Source: G942493215 sp942493215
GTDB taxonomy: Bacteria; Bacillota_I; Bacilli_A; RF39; UBA660
Direction of reading: 5' to 3'
DNA length: 64,000 nt
Assembly: GCA_942493215.1 (NCBI GenBank)
Contig: OW818670.1
Coordinates: 124,001 to 188,000, forward strand
Made by a program: the position numbers and the translations under genes. Shown here one piece after another: positions 1 to 9,308 of this stretch. Under the pieces are notes generated by a model, which was given only the letters and a program-made list of their open reading frames with translations, was not told the origin of the DNA and made no database searches. Numbering within the stretch: position 1 is the first letter of the stretch; each line of letters begins with the position of its first letter.

Positions 1-140
1 CGTTACCTACTTCCTCCACAGACCTCAATTCCGATAGTCGCTACCGTACTCTTTTGTTCTTTTTATCTATTTTTTTATAATTACATTTCTTTCATATATA
101 ACTTTATTCCTTCAAACATTATATTAATACTTGCATTAAT
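1..140 (-). ncRNA. Right end / omega-RNA region of the tnpB element (partial)
   Basis: Read on the minus strand, the 80 bases after the tnpB stop contain the conserved block typical of IS605-family right ends: GGTAGCGACTATCGGAATTG, then TGAGGTCTGTGGAGGAAG. In this family the tnpB 3' end plus the following right end is transcribed as the omega-RNA that guides TnpB, with the guide starting just beyond the element. The window stops inside this block, so the guide and the element boundary are not visible. The extent into the coding region is an estimate. Confidence 0.6.
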
Positions 141-1211
141 ATCCCGATCATGATAATTTCCACATTCTTCACATTCGTACGATCTTATGCTTAAATCACT
201 TACTTTTTCATTTTTATGTCCACATACGCTACATTCTTTACTGCTTGGATAATATGAATCTATTTGATATATATTTTTGTTATGCCACTCACATTTATAT
301 TGTAATTGCCTTATTATCTCATCCCATATTACATCCGATATACTTTTTGCTAGTTTGTGATTTCTCATCATATTTTGAATGTGGAGTTTTTCGGTTACAA
401 TAATATCATTTTGTTTGATTAAACTATTGGTTATTTTATGAGTTATATGTTTTCTAGCATTATTCATTTTACTATATAAGACAGCTATTTTTGTTTTTAG
501 TTTTTGATAATTATTACTTTTTTTAACCTTTTTTGATAATTGTCTTTGATATCTTTTAATTCTTTGTTCATATTTACTCATGACTTTGTCATTAGCATAC
601 TTTTCGCCGTTAGATGTTACAACAATATCTTTTATACCTAAATCAATGCCTACGATACTTGTTGGTATTCTTTCTTCACTATATATTTCTTCCTCTATTA
701 ATACTGACACATAATATTTCCCATTTGATTCTTTTGATACGGTGGCATTAATTATTCTTCCATCTAAATTCTTTAAATTACGATAACCGCTTATTTTTAT
801 GTATTTTAGTTTTGGTAATCTAACAATTTTATTTAATAAATCTATTCTTATATTATCATTGACAAAATTTGTACGATAGGCATTTTTCGGATTATTTCTA
901 CTTTTAAATTTTGGATATCCACTCCCTTGAAATGATTTTTTAAAAGCATTATCTAAATCAAACAAGACACATCTCAATGCCATACTATCTGCTTCTTTTA
1001 ACCAAAGATATTCTTTATTCAATTCTTTTATATCTTTAATACATTGAAAACATGACATTTTGGTTTTAGATTCACTATATAGTTTTTTCTTCTTATCAAG
1101 ATAGTAATTATAAACAAATCTTGTACAACCTAAAGTTTTATTAATCAATTCTGCTTGGATATCATTAGGATATAATCTAAACTTATATGCTTTATATATC
1201 TTCACAAACAT
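81..1211 (-). CDS. tnpB: IS200/IS605-family TnpB, RNA-guided nuclease
   Basis: Accessory protein of IS605-type elements; characterised relatives are RNA-guided DNA endonucleases that help keep the transposon at its donor site. The N-terminus (IYKAYKFRLYPN) is typical. All three RuvC acidic residues are present: D in GIDLGIKD (about residue 190), E in VTEKLHIQ (about 274), and D in DRDINAS (about 357). A four-cysteine zinc finger (CSVC...CEEC, about 327-350) lies between the last two. About 376 residues is full family length, so it looks intact. The start is uncertain: ATG at 1211 or GTG at 1205, neither with a strong ribosome site; an ATG further upstream at 1229 is less likely. No TnpA transposase is seen, but the downstream side is cut by the window edge. 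Confidence 0.93.
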   Translation of the reverse strand: MFVKIYKAYKFRLYPNDIQAELINKTLGCTRFVYNYYLDKKKKLYSESKTKMSCFQCIKDIKELNKEYLWLKEADSMALRCVLFDLDNAFKKSFQGSGYPKFKSRNNPKNAYRTNFVNDNIRIDLLNKIVRLPKLKYIKISGYRNLKNLDGRIINATVSKESNGKYYVSVLIEEEIYSEERIPTSIVGIDLGIKDIVVTSNGEKYANDKVMSKYEQRIKRYQRQLSKKVKKSNNYQKLKTKIAVLYSKMNNARKHITHKITNSLIKQNDIIVTEKLHIQNMMRNHKLAKSISDVIWDEIIRQLQYKCEWHNKNIYQIDSYYPSSKECSVCGHKNEKVSDLSIRSYECEECGNYHDRDINASINIMFEGIKLYMKEM

Positions 1212-1231
1212 CACTATCTTTCTATGCACTT

Positions 1232-1240
1232 ATTATAGCA
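1232..1240 (-). promoter_or_regulatory. Extended -10 promoter for tnpB
   Basis: On the minus strand TGCTATAAT forms an extended -10 box (TGnTATAAT) about 20 bases upstream of the tnpB start. No convincing -35 is visible, which is normal for extended -10 promoters. Confidence 0.45.
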
Positions 1241-1316
1241 AACAAATGTACTGATGTATATATTTTTCACTATTTTTTTGAATTTTTGTGGTTATTATAT
1301 TATCTATATAAAGATA

Positions 1317-1338
1317 AAGTTCTAGTTGCCTAGAACTT
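1317..1338 (-). terminator. Hairpin after dnaK
   Basis: A perfect 9-bp inverted repeat AAGTTCTAG / CTAGAACTT with a 4-base loop lies 14 bases after the dnaK stop. The following minus-strand sequence (TATCTTTATA) is U-poor for an intrinsic terminator, so it may be weak or stabilise the mRNA 3' end. Confidence 0.5.
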
Positions 1339-1351
1339 ATATCTCCTTCTT

Positions 1352-3187
<1,836 letters not shown>

Positions 3188-3895
3188 TTATTCACTAACT
3201 CTTACCATTGCTGGTCGAATTACTTTATCTTTTAATAAATAACCTTTCTGTAATACTTCAATAACCATACCTGATACCATACCATCAATATGTTCCGTCA
3301 TAACGGCCTGATGATAAGTTGGATCAAATGGTTTATTATTGCCATCAATAGCTTTTACTTCATAATTTTCAAGACTATTCTTAAGATGACAATAAATCAT
3401 TTTAAACCCTTCTAAAAATTTTGAAAGTTCATCATTTAAATTTTCATCATCAAGTTTAATAGCTCTTTCAAAATTATCTAAGATTGGTAATATTTCTAAA
3501 ACCATATCTTCATTAGCATATTTTAACATCCGACTTACTTCTTCATCTTTACGTTTACGATAATTAATAAGTTCGGCTGAAGCAACTAGACTTTTATTTT
3601 CTAATTCTTTCATTTTATTTTTTAAATCATCTATTTCTTTTTTTTGTTTATCATCTTTGCGATTCATCCCAAAAAGTTTATTCTTTTTCTTTTCTAAATT
3701 TTCATCAGATTCATCACAATCATCGCAATGACATTCATCACCACAATCACATTCTTCATCGCAATGACATTCATCTCCACAATCGCAATCTTCATCGCAA
3801 TGACATTCGTCATCACAATGGCATTCATCATCACAATGACATTCATTAGTCATTACTTTTTCTTCTTCGAGTGTTACTTTATCTTTATTATTCAC
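3188..3895 (-). CDS. grpE: Nucleotide exchange factor GrpE with Cys/His/Asp-rich N-terminal repeat
   Basis: GrpE releases ADP from DnaK. The C-terminal two thirds is ordinary GrpE: a long coiled coil (KKEIDDLKNKMKELENK), then LEILPILDNFERAI and a beta domain ending RPAMVRVSE. The N-terminal part is not: seven tandem hexapeptides of pattern [ED]-C-[HD]-C-[DG]-[DE], about 15 cysteines in under 50 residues, then a Lys-rich linker. GrpE N-termini are normally disordered and acidic but cysteine-free. I chose the GTG at 3895, because GGAGGTGA lies 5-12 bases upstream; it overlaps the hrcA stop by 8 bases (GTGAATAA), implying translational coupling. A TTG at 3910 is in frame but precedes that ribosome site. 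Metal or redox binding by the repeat is inference. Confidence 0.96.
   Translation of the reverse strand: MNNKDKVTLEEEKVMTNECHCDDECHCDDECHCDEDCDCGDECHCDEECDCGDECHCDDCDESDENLEKKKNKLFGMNRKDDKQKKEIDDLKNKMKELENKSLVASAELINYRKRKDEEVSRMLKYANEDMVLEILPILDNFERAIKLDDENLNDELSKFLEGFKMIYCHLKNSLENYEVKAIDGNNKPFDPTYHQAVMTEHIDGMVSGMVIEVLQKGYLLKDKVIRPAMVRVSE
3719..3844 (-). repeat. 18-bp tandem repeat encoding [ED]C[HD]C[DG][DE] hexapeptides in grpE
   Basis: Seven in-frame copies of an 18-bp unit, one version on the plus strand being CATCACAATGACATTCAT. Units translate as ECHCDD, ECHCDD, ECHCDE, DCDCGD, ECHCDE, ECDCGD, ECHCDD. Synonymous differences between copies suggest the repeat is maintained for its protein sequence rather than being a fresh slippage product. 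Confidence 0.92.
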
Positions 3896-4889
3896 TCGCT
3901 TCACCTCCAATATTTTCTTTGATATAGTTTAGAAGGGTTATAACACGCTCATATTCCATTCGTTTAGGACCTATAAGCGCAATAGTACCTTCTTCCCCAT
4001 TAATTGAATACTTTGTTTTAATTATTGTTACATCATCATCAAATTCATTTTCACTACCAATATAAATATTAACACCATTCTCAGTTTCATTAATACGATC
4101 AACAATTTCTTGATCATCAAACTTACTAATGATTTCTCTTATCTTATCAACATCATCAAACTCTGGTTGTTTTAAGATATTACTAGTACCAGCCATTTTA
4201 ACTTTTGCTTCGCTAGTAAAATCATTAAAAGCATTATAGAAAGCATTGTATAAAGCATCATGCTGTTTAACATATTGGGCAATTATCGGTTTTACCTCAT
4301 ACTCTAATTTACTACTAACCTCATCTATTGGTGTACCAATAATGAAACGATTAATGATATCAACTGTTTGTCTTATTTCGGCAATAGAGACATGCTCTTC
4401 AATGAAGATATTACGATGTTCAACATGACCTTTATCGGTTACCACAATGGCAATTAAATGTTGATCATCAAGTGGTACTACTTCAACTTTATTAATCTTA
4501 TTATCTTTAGATGATTTACCTAAGACAACCGTTGTATAACTAGTTAATTCCGAAACAATCTCCATACTCTTAATAATTGTATCATTAAGCATTAAGGAAC
4601 TGTTATGGAAAATCGTCTGTAGTTTTAACATATCATCCCCTGTTAATTCTTTGGGTTTCATAATATTATCTACATAATAACGATATCCTTTTTCACTAGG
4701 TACTCTTCCTGAAGAAATATGGGTTTTTTCTAATACTCCTAAATCTTCTAAAGCAGCCATCTCATTACGAATCGTTGCACTAGAACAAAGCATCTTTAAT
4801 GCGATAGACTTTGATCCTACGGGATGTGCTGTTTTAATGTACTCTTCGACAATAATCTTTAATAAATTGGTCTGTCTTTGATTTAACAT
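3888..4889 (-). CDS. hrcA: Heat-inducible transcription repressor HrcA
   Basis: Repressor of class I heat-shock operons; binds CIRCE operators, with GroEL as the usual modulator. The N-terminal winged helix (about residues 1-75) includes SSATIRNEMAALEDLGVLEK, the family's DNA-recognition segment, followed by SGRVPSEKGYRYYVD. The GAF-like domain and C-terminal IGPKRMEYERVI motif are present. At 333 residues it is slightly under the B. subtilis protein. It heads the operon; GAGGTGG precedes the ATG. Two CIRCE elements sit directly upstream, so it is autoregulated. Confidence 0.98.
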   Translation of the reverse strand: MLNQRQTNLLKIIVEEYIKTAHPVGSKSIALKMLCSSATIRNEMAALEDLGVLEKTHISSGRVPSEKGYRYYVDNIMKPKELTGDDMLKLQTIFHNSSLMLNDTIIKSMEIVSELTSYTTVVLGKSSKDNKINKVEVVPLDDQHLIAIVVTDKGHVEHRNIFIEEHVSIAEIRQTVDIINRFIIGTPIDEVSSKLEYEVKPIIAQYVKQHDALYNAFYNAFNDFTSEAKVKMAGTSNILKQPEFDDVDKIREIISKFDDQEIVDRINETENGVNIYIGSENEFDDDVTIIKTKYSINGEEGTIALIGPKRMEYERVITLLNYIKENIGGEASE

Positions 4890-4899
4890 TTTACCACCT

Positions 4900-4926
4900 C
4901 TAGCACTTATAATATGTAAATGCTAA
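4900..4926 (-). promoter_or_regulatory. CIRCE operator, promoter-downstream copy
   Basis: On the plus strand CTAGCACTT-N9-AAATGCTAA, a degenerate match to the CIRCE consensus TTAGCACTC-N9-GAGTGCTAA with the correct 9-base spacer. It lies between the -10 box and the hrcA ribosome binding site, in the untranslated leader. Confidence 0.85.
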
Positions 4927-4930
4927 AATA

Positions 4931-4959
4931 ATTATACTATGATGTTTTAGCAATGTCAA
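4931..4959 (-). promoter_or_regulatory. Sigma-A promoter of hrcA-grpE-dnaK
   Basis: Minus strand TTGACA, 17-base spacer, TATAAT: a perfect housekeeping promoter. The -35 is embedded in the upstream CIRCE copy. Confidence 0.93.
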
Positions 4960-4973
4960 TATGTGAGTGCTAA
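4947..4973 (-). promoter_or_regulatory. CIRCE operator, -35-overlapping copy
   Basis: Plus strand TTAGCAATG-N9-GAGTGCTAA; one arm is perfect and the other has two changes from consensus. It covers the -35 hexamer, so bound HrcA would block RNA polymerase. Confidence 0.92.
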
Positions 4974-5067
4974 AAAATTAAAACTATACATTTTTAATTT
5001 TTACTACTAAATATTTATTATTATAAATATCTTATATTCACTCATAATAATGACAGGAGTGATAAAT

Positions 5068-5550
5068 ATGAATATAGGAATTTATCTGTTTATCTTCATC
5101 GCCAAAATAGTAGAAAATGCCTTAGCTACTTTACGAGTTATTGTTATTGCTAATGGTAAAAAATTATTAGGAGCTATTCTTTTATTTGTGACATCTTTAG
5201 TATGGATTGCCGTAACAGGTATTGTTGTCGTCGATCTTACTAAAGATGTTTGGAAAATTATTTTCTTTGCTTTAGGCTCATTCTTTGGCTCATATGCTGG
5301 TAGTATCATTGAGCAAAGGATAGCTCTAGGCAATAATCTTTTAACTTTTGTTATTGAAGAATGTGATCAAAAATTATTAGAATGTACCTTAAAGCAAAAC
5401 AATTATACTTATTTTACGATCAATAACAATAATCAACTATTCTTGCAAGTAGTAACAACCCGAAAAAAAAGAAATGAAACCATTTCTCTTATTAAAAATA
5501 TATGTCCAAAAACCTTTGTTGTTGCCCAAAAAATTTTATTATTTAATTAA
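5068..5550 (+). CDS. DUF2179/DUF5698 membrane protein (UPF0316, YebE-like)
   Basis: Function unknown. Three hydrophobic segments occupy about residues 3-95 (with NALATLRVIVIANGKK between the first two), followed by a soluble C-terminal domain of the DUF2179 type found in YitT-like proteins. About 160 residues is normal for the family. The start is ATG 5068, with AGGAG 8 bases upstream; an in-frame ATG at 5050 precedes that site. It is the only plus-strand gene in the first 22 kb and overlaps the 3' end of tmk by 8 bases tail to tail. Confidence 0.85.
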   Translation: MNIGIYLFIFIAKIVENALATLRVIVIANGKKLLGAILLFVTSLVWIAVTGIVVVDLTKDVWKIIFFALGSFFGSYAGSIIEQRIALGNNLLTFVIEECDQKLLECTLKQNNYTYFTINNNNQLFLQVVTTRKKRNETISLIKNICPKTFVVAQKILLFN

Positions 5551-6223
5551 TCTCACTACTGACATTTTCATAAACTTCTTTAGCAATATCATCAATCGCT
5601 CTTGGTTCATTATCTTTCGCACATTCAATTGTATGCCAATGATATTTCTTTGCTAATTCAACATAAGCTTGTTCAGCATTTAATAGGTGTTCTTTTGAAC
5701 ATTCATGTTGATCAAGTTTTTCGGTGCGATTATTTCTCATACCTTCAGAAGCATCATATGGCATATGAAGGAATATGGTAAGATCAGGTAAAGGTAATCC
5801 TAAAAATTCAAATTCCAAATGATATAACTTATTGTATAGTTCATCACGTTCTTGTGGTGTCTTTAATTTACCACCTTGATGTCCCATATTAGAATAAGTA
5901 TAACGATTTAAAATAACAATTCTACCCTGATCTAACATTTCTTCTATCACTGGTAAATTATAAAAGCGATCAGCTGCAAAATACAACGACGCAACTAATG
6001 GATTAACATTAGCAGCCCCTTCTGGAAACCAGCCATCACAAATATGTTTTTTTCCTAAATATGGTCCCCCAATTATTTTACCCGTTGGTGAATCATAATT
6101 AGGAAAATCAAATTCTTCAACCTCAATATTATTACTGCGTAGCTTATCCACTAACATTTTAGTTTGTGTTCCTTTTCCTGAACAATCAGTACCTTCAATA
6201 ACAATTATTTTACCTTTACTCAT
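5543..6223 (-). CDS. tmk: Thymidylate kinase
   Basis: Phosphorylates dTMP to dTDP. The P-loop is GTDCSGKGTQ (residues about 10-19), then the DR motif region AADRFYNL and an RYTYSNMGHQGGK segment. At 226 residues it is a little longer than E. coli Tmk (213). It is last in thyA-folA-tmk, so three consecutive steps of dTTP supply are co-transcribed: ThyA makes dTMP and DHF, FolA regenerates THF, Tmk phosphorylates dTMP. It starts one base after the folA stop. Confidence 0.95.
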   Translation of the reverse strand: MSKGKIIVIEGTDCSGKGTQTKMLVDKLRSNNIEVEEFDFPNYDSPTGKIIGGPYLGKKHICDGWFPEGAANVNPLVASLYFAADRFYNLPVIEEMLDQGRIVILNRYTYSNMGHQGGKLKTPQERDELYNKLYHLEFEFLGLPLPDLTIFLHMPYDASEGMRNNRTEKLDQHECSKEHLLNAEQAYVELAKKYHWHTIECAKDNEPRAIDDIAKEVYENVSSEIN

Positions 6224-6224
6224 T

Positions 6225-6707
6225 TTACAACCTCTTATATTCTATATGTTGACATCTTATACCATTATCGACGATTTCATCTATAACAGTTTTACACCAC
6301 TCATTCCTGTCAAATTTCGGGAAAAAAACTTCTGCATCTGCATCTGAATCATCAATTTCAGTTAAATACATTTTGTCAGCATAAGGTAAAAAAGCTTTGT
6401 AAATTTGTCCACCACCAATTATAAATATCTCTTCTGGAATATCTTTATATTTTTTCAAAACATCATCAATATTCTTATAAACATCAACCTCTTCACCAAA
6501 AGAGACATCATTATAAGTCAAAACAATATGCTTTCTGCCAGGTAATAATCTAGGTAATGACTTAAAGGTGTTTTCACCCATTATAACAGTTTTATTCATT
6601 GTTTTTTCTTTAAAAAACTTTAGATCAAGTGGCAAATGCCAAATAAGTCCATTTTTTTTACCTAACTCATTATTTTTTCCAATTGCCGCAATAATTACTA
6701 TACTCAT
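6225..6707 (-). CDS. folA: Dihydrofolate reductase
   Basis: NADPH-dependent reduction of dihydrofolate to tetrahydrofolate. Signature elements: IAAIGKNNELG at the N-terminus, IWHLPLDLKFFK with the catalytic Asp, NTFKSLPRLLPGRKHIVLT for NADPH binding, and FIIGGGQIYKAFLPY. At 160 residues it is typical of chromosomal bacterial enzymes. Its ATG overlaps the thyA TGA (ATGA), so the two are translationally coupled. Confidence 0.96.
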   Translation of the reverse strand: MSIVIIAAIGKNNELGKKNGLIWHLPLDLKFFKEKTMNKTVIMGENTFKSLPRLLPGRKHIVLTYNDVSFGEEVDVYKNIDDVLKKYKDIPEEIFIIGGGQIYKAFLPYADKMYLTEIDDSDADAEVFFPKFDRNEWCKTVIDEIVDNGIRCQHIEYKRL

Positions 6708-7585
6708 ACTGCCACCGGCATCTTTATCTTTCCAAAACTTTCATAACCTATAAGTTTAATATCATTCAAATCTTTTGAATTATCAAATTTAAAGAAATCC
6801 TTTACATCAGGATTTAGCCATAAAGTTGGAGCTGGTAAAGATCCTTTTTCTTCATAAATTTTTATTTGTTGTTCTATACCTTCAATTTGATTTACATATA
6901 TATGAGCATCTTTTGTACTCCAATATAATTTACCAGGTTTTAATCCCGTTACATGTGCCAACATCATTAGTAAAGTTGCATATTGAGTAACATTAAAAGG
7001 TAATCCTAAAGCAACATCACAAGATCTTTGGGTTACAATAGCATTCAATTTGCCATCAGTAACATCCCACATACTATCCCAAACGCAGGAAGGCAATACG
7101 GCTGTTTCTAATTCAGAATTTTGCCACAAACTCATATTCATTCTTCTATCCGTAGGATTGTTTTTAATAGTTTCAATCAAATTATCAATCAATTTATATT
7201 TTTTTACAACATATCCATATGCTGTACCAATTGTATGTGCATATTCTTTACCAAAATCTTTTTCAGATTTAATATTTCCTTCAGCATCTTTGATACGATA
7301 TACACCATCTTCATCTATTTTCCATTCATTCCAAATCTTAACACCACGATCCAGAAGCCATCTTACATCATTACTTTGTGCTTGATAAAACCATAGCATC
7401 TCCAATACAGCCGATTTAAAAGCGACAAATTTAGTGGTTAAAATCGGGAATTCTTCACTTAAATCAAATTCAAAACTTTTATATGGAAGTTTAATTGTGT
7501 TTACACCGGTTCTATTCTTAACTTCCGTACCTTTCTTTAGTATTTCTTTACATAATTTTATATATGTATCATCCCATTTACTCAT
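6704..7585 (-). CDS. thyA: Thymidylate synthase ThyA
   Basis: Methylates dUMP to dTMP using methylene-THF, leaving DHF for FolA. The catalytic Cys lies in VLPSCVWDS and the phosphate-binding Arg/Ser/Asp segment is QRSCDVALGLPFNV; KDAHIYVNQ binds dUMP. It ends KMPVAV, the conserved family C-terminus, directly at TGA, which shows TGA acts as stop here. The residues after the catalytic Cys (CVW rather than CHT) match the longer Firmicute subgroup rather than E. coli ThyA. 293 residues. Confidence 0.96.
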   Translation of the reverse strand: MSKWDDTYIKLCKEILKKGTEVKNRTGVNTIKLPYKSFEFDLSEEFPILTTKFVAFKSAVLEMLWFYQAQSNDVRWLLDRGVKIWNEWKIDEDGVYRIKDAEGNIKSEKDFGKEYAHTIGTAYGYVVKKYKLIDNLIETIKNNPTDRRMNMSLWQNSELETAVLPSCVWDSMWDVTDGKLNAIVTQRSCDVALGLPFNVTQYATLLMMLAHVTGLKPGKLYWSTKDAHIYVNQIEGIEQQIKIYEEKGSLPAPTLWLNPDVKDFFKFDNSKDLNDIKLIGYESFGKIKMPVAV

Positions 7586-7628
7586 AAGTACCTCCTACTA
7601 TCATTTTAAGCTTAAACAATCGTTCGTG

Positions 7629-8204
7629 TCAATCATTTATATCAAAATCATTAAATTTAACATCTAAAAACTTTTTACTACTTAAATAATCACACATATG
7701 GACAAATCTTTGAAACTTATTATTGGGTTTAGGCAATACCTTAGTTGAATATTTATCAGTATTCCATTTACCCATATGGGATTCTACCATACTAATTAAT
7801 AACTCTAAATCATTATTATTAAGAGTTAAATTTCTAGCATTATTTCTAATATATTCTCCGACAATAAGAGGATGTTCAAAAAGAACATATTCACGATCAG
7901 TAAGACCCTTTTTTAATCCATCATGAACTAATAAAGCCATTATAATTAAATCTTTTTCATCACTAGAAAAAGTATAACCAATACTCTCATTATTTAATAG
8001 TTCATAAGCAATACGAACTGCTACTTTAGTATGTCTTACTAATCCCCCATCACCTAAGGCGAAGGTTGGATGATATTTACCCGTACTGCTAGCCGGAATA
8101 TGATAAAAATAGTCTGGTAAATTTTCTAATAAATACTGGGCATCTTTTCTCATTGATACATTATTTATATAATTTAATTCTTTATTAAATACAGCATTTT
8201 TCAT
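7629..8204 (-). CDS. HD-domain phosphohydrolase
   Basis: A single HD domain: LVRHTKVAV (first His), ALLVHDGLKKG (HD pair), EHPLIVGEY, ESHMGKW and HMCDYLSS (last Asp). These are the metal ligands expected of an HD hydrolase acting on a nucleotide or phosphoester; substrate unknown. 191 residues, with no other domain. The start overlaps the 3' end of hemW by 20 bases, and it sits upstream of thyA, so a nucleotide-pool role is possible but only inferred. The TGA stop is real: read-through would run into thyA. Confidence 0.8.
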   Translation of the reverse strand: MKNAVFNKELNYINNVSMRKDAQYLLENLPDYFYHIPASSTGKYHPTFALGDGGLVRHTKVAVRIAYELLNNESIGYTFSSDEKDLIIMALLVHDGLKKGLTDREYVLFEHPLIVGEYIRNNARNLTLNNNDLELLISMVESHMGKWNTDKYSTKVLPKPNNKFQRFVHMCDYLSSKKFLDVKFNDFDIND

Positions 8205-9291
8205 AATCTACCCCCAAAAACATAATTAAAATATCATTTGATATATACAGGAATTCATCATTTATAAAGATATTTTCACCATCATCAATAAGTTTATTTT
8301 CATTAATTAATTTATTAACTATATCTATATTATTTAAGTCTATTTGGTATTTATCAGCAAACTCTCTTTTATCAAGGCCCTTTGTTTTTCGTAATCCTAA
8401 AATAAAAGCATTCTCTAGTTTCATATTGTAATCAACTACTACTTTATTAGCCATATAATTACCCTTTAAGTACTCATTTATGGTTTTAGTATTATCATAC
8501 CTAATATCACCAATATACCCACTAGCGCCTATTCCAAGACCATAATATGGGTTATTGTTCCAATAAGTTAAATTATGTCTTGATTGATAATTATCTTTTG
8601 CATAATTACTTACCTCATAATGATGATAATTATTTGCTTTTAATAACTTATTTATTAATTTATACATTTGATAATCTAATTCTTCATCAATATTCTCTAA
8701 TCCATCAATATAAATCTTCGTATGTGGTTCAATCATTAATGAATAAGTAGAAATATGGGAAACATCAAGTTCTAAGAATAAGGTAACATCTTTTCTTAAT
8801 TCTTCTAACGTTTGATTAGGTAAAGCATACATTAAATCAATATTAATATTAACAAAATATTTTTTAACTAATGCTATTTTATCTAATACTAATTGATAAT
8901 TATGATTACGTCCTAATAATTTAATATACTTATCATTTAATGTTTGAACACCAATGCTTATTCGATTAATACCATTGTCTTTAAATAGCTTTAATTGTTC
9001 TTCGGTTATATATTCAATATTACATTCAATCGTAAATTCATAAGTAGAGCTTCTATTAATTTTATTTATAATTTTAAATAATAAATCTAATTCATCCAAT
9101 GTTAAAGCATTAGGTGTTCCTCCACCTATATAAATAGTATCTAATACTTCTCCTTTATAAACACTATCAAATTCTTTATTTAAACTTACTAAATAATCTT
9201 TAACCCATTTGTCATTATAATAGAACTTACAGAAATCACAATAAGTACATATTGTTTTACAAAAAGGGATATGAAAATAAACACTTTTCAT
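8185..9291 (-). CDS. hemW: Radical SAM protein HemW (heme chaperone type)
   Basis: Coproporphyrinogen-oxidase-like radical SAM protein of the HemW branch. The N-terminus HIPFCKTICTYCDFC carries the CxxxCxxC iron-sulfur motif at residues 11, 15 and 18. The SAM-binding GGGTPN and later ISIGVQTLN are present, with the HemW C-terminal domain (NAFILGLRKTKGLD). 368 residues is normal. In Bacillus, hemW lies between lepA and hrcA, as here, though other genes are interposed. HemW binds heme; true oxidase activity is not expected. Confidence 0.92.
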   Translation of the reverse strand: MKSVYFHIPFCKTICTYCDFCKFYYNDKWVKDYLVSLNKEFDSVYKGEVLDTIYIGGGTPNALTLDELDLLFKIINKINRSSTYEFTIECNIEYITEEQLKLFKDNGINRISIGVQTLNDKYIKLLGRNHNYQLVLDKIALVKKYFVNINIDLMYALPNQTLEELRKDVTLFLELDVSHISTYSLMIEPHTKIYIDGLENIDEELDYQMYKLINKLLKANNYHHYEVSNYAKDNYQSRHNLTYWNNNPYYGLGIGASGYIGDIRYDNTKTINEYLKGNYMANKVVVDYNMKLENAFILGLRKTKGLDKREFADKYQIDLNNIDIVNKLINENKLIDDGENIFINDEFLYISNDILIMFLGVDYEKCCI

Positions 9292-9308
9292 TTATGCCTC
9301 ACTATAAT

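Noticed and set aside
3719..3844. The 18-bp repeats as a CRISPR array
   Set aside because: There are no spacers; units are contiguous, in frame and translated.
3728..3922. A 64-residue plus-strand frame rich in TFI/MTF repeats
   Set aside because: It is the opposite strand of the grpE hexapeptide repeat and has no ribosome site; the minus strand is clearly coding.
5082..5333. Minus-strand frame opposite the DUF2179 gene
   Set aside because: Shadow frame; the plus-strand gene has the ribosome site and a recognised family.
6704..7631. Use of genetic code 4 (UGA as Trp), as in Mollicutes
   Set aside because: thyA ends at the conserved KMPVAV exactly before TGA, the HD gene, nrnA, RDD gene, recU, dnaD and gerKB also end in TGA, and no conserved gene here contains an internal TGA. 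Only the 12309 site is an exception.
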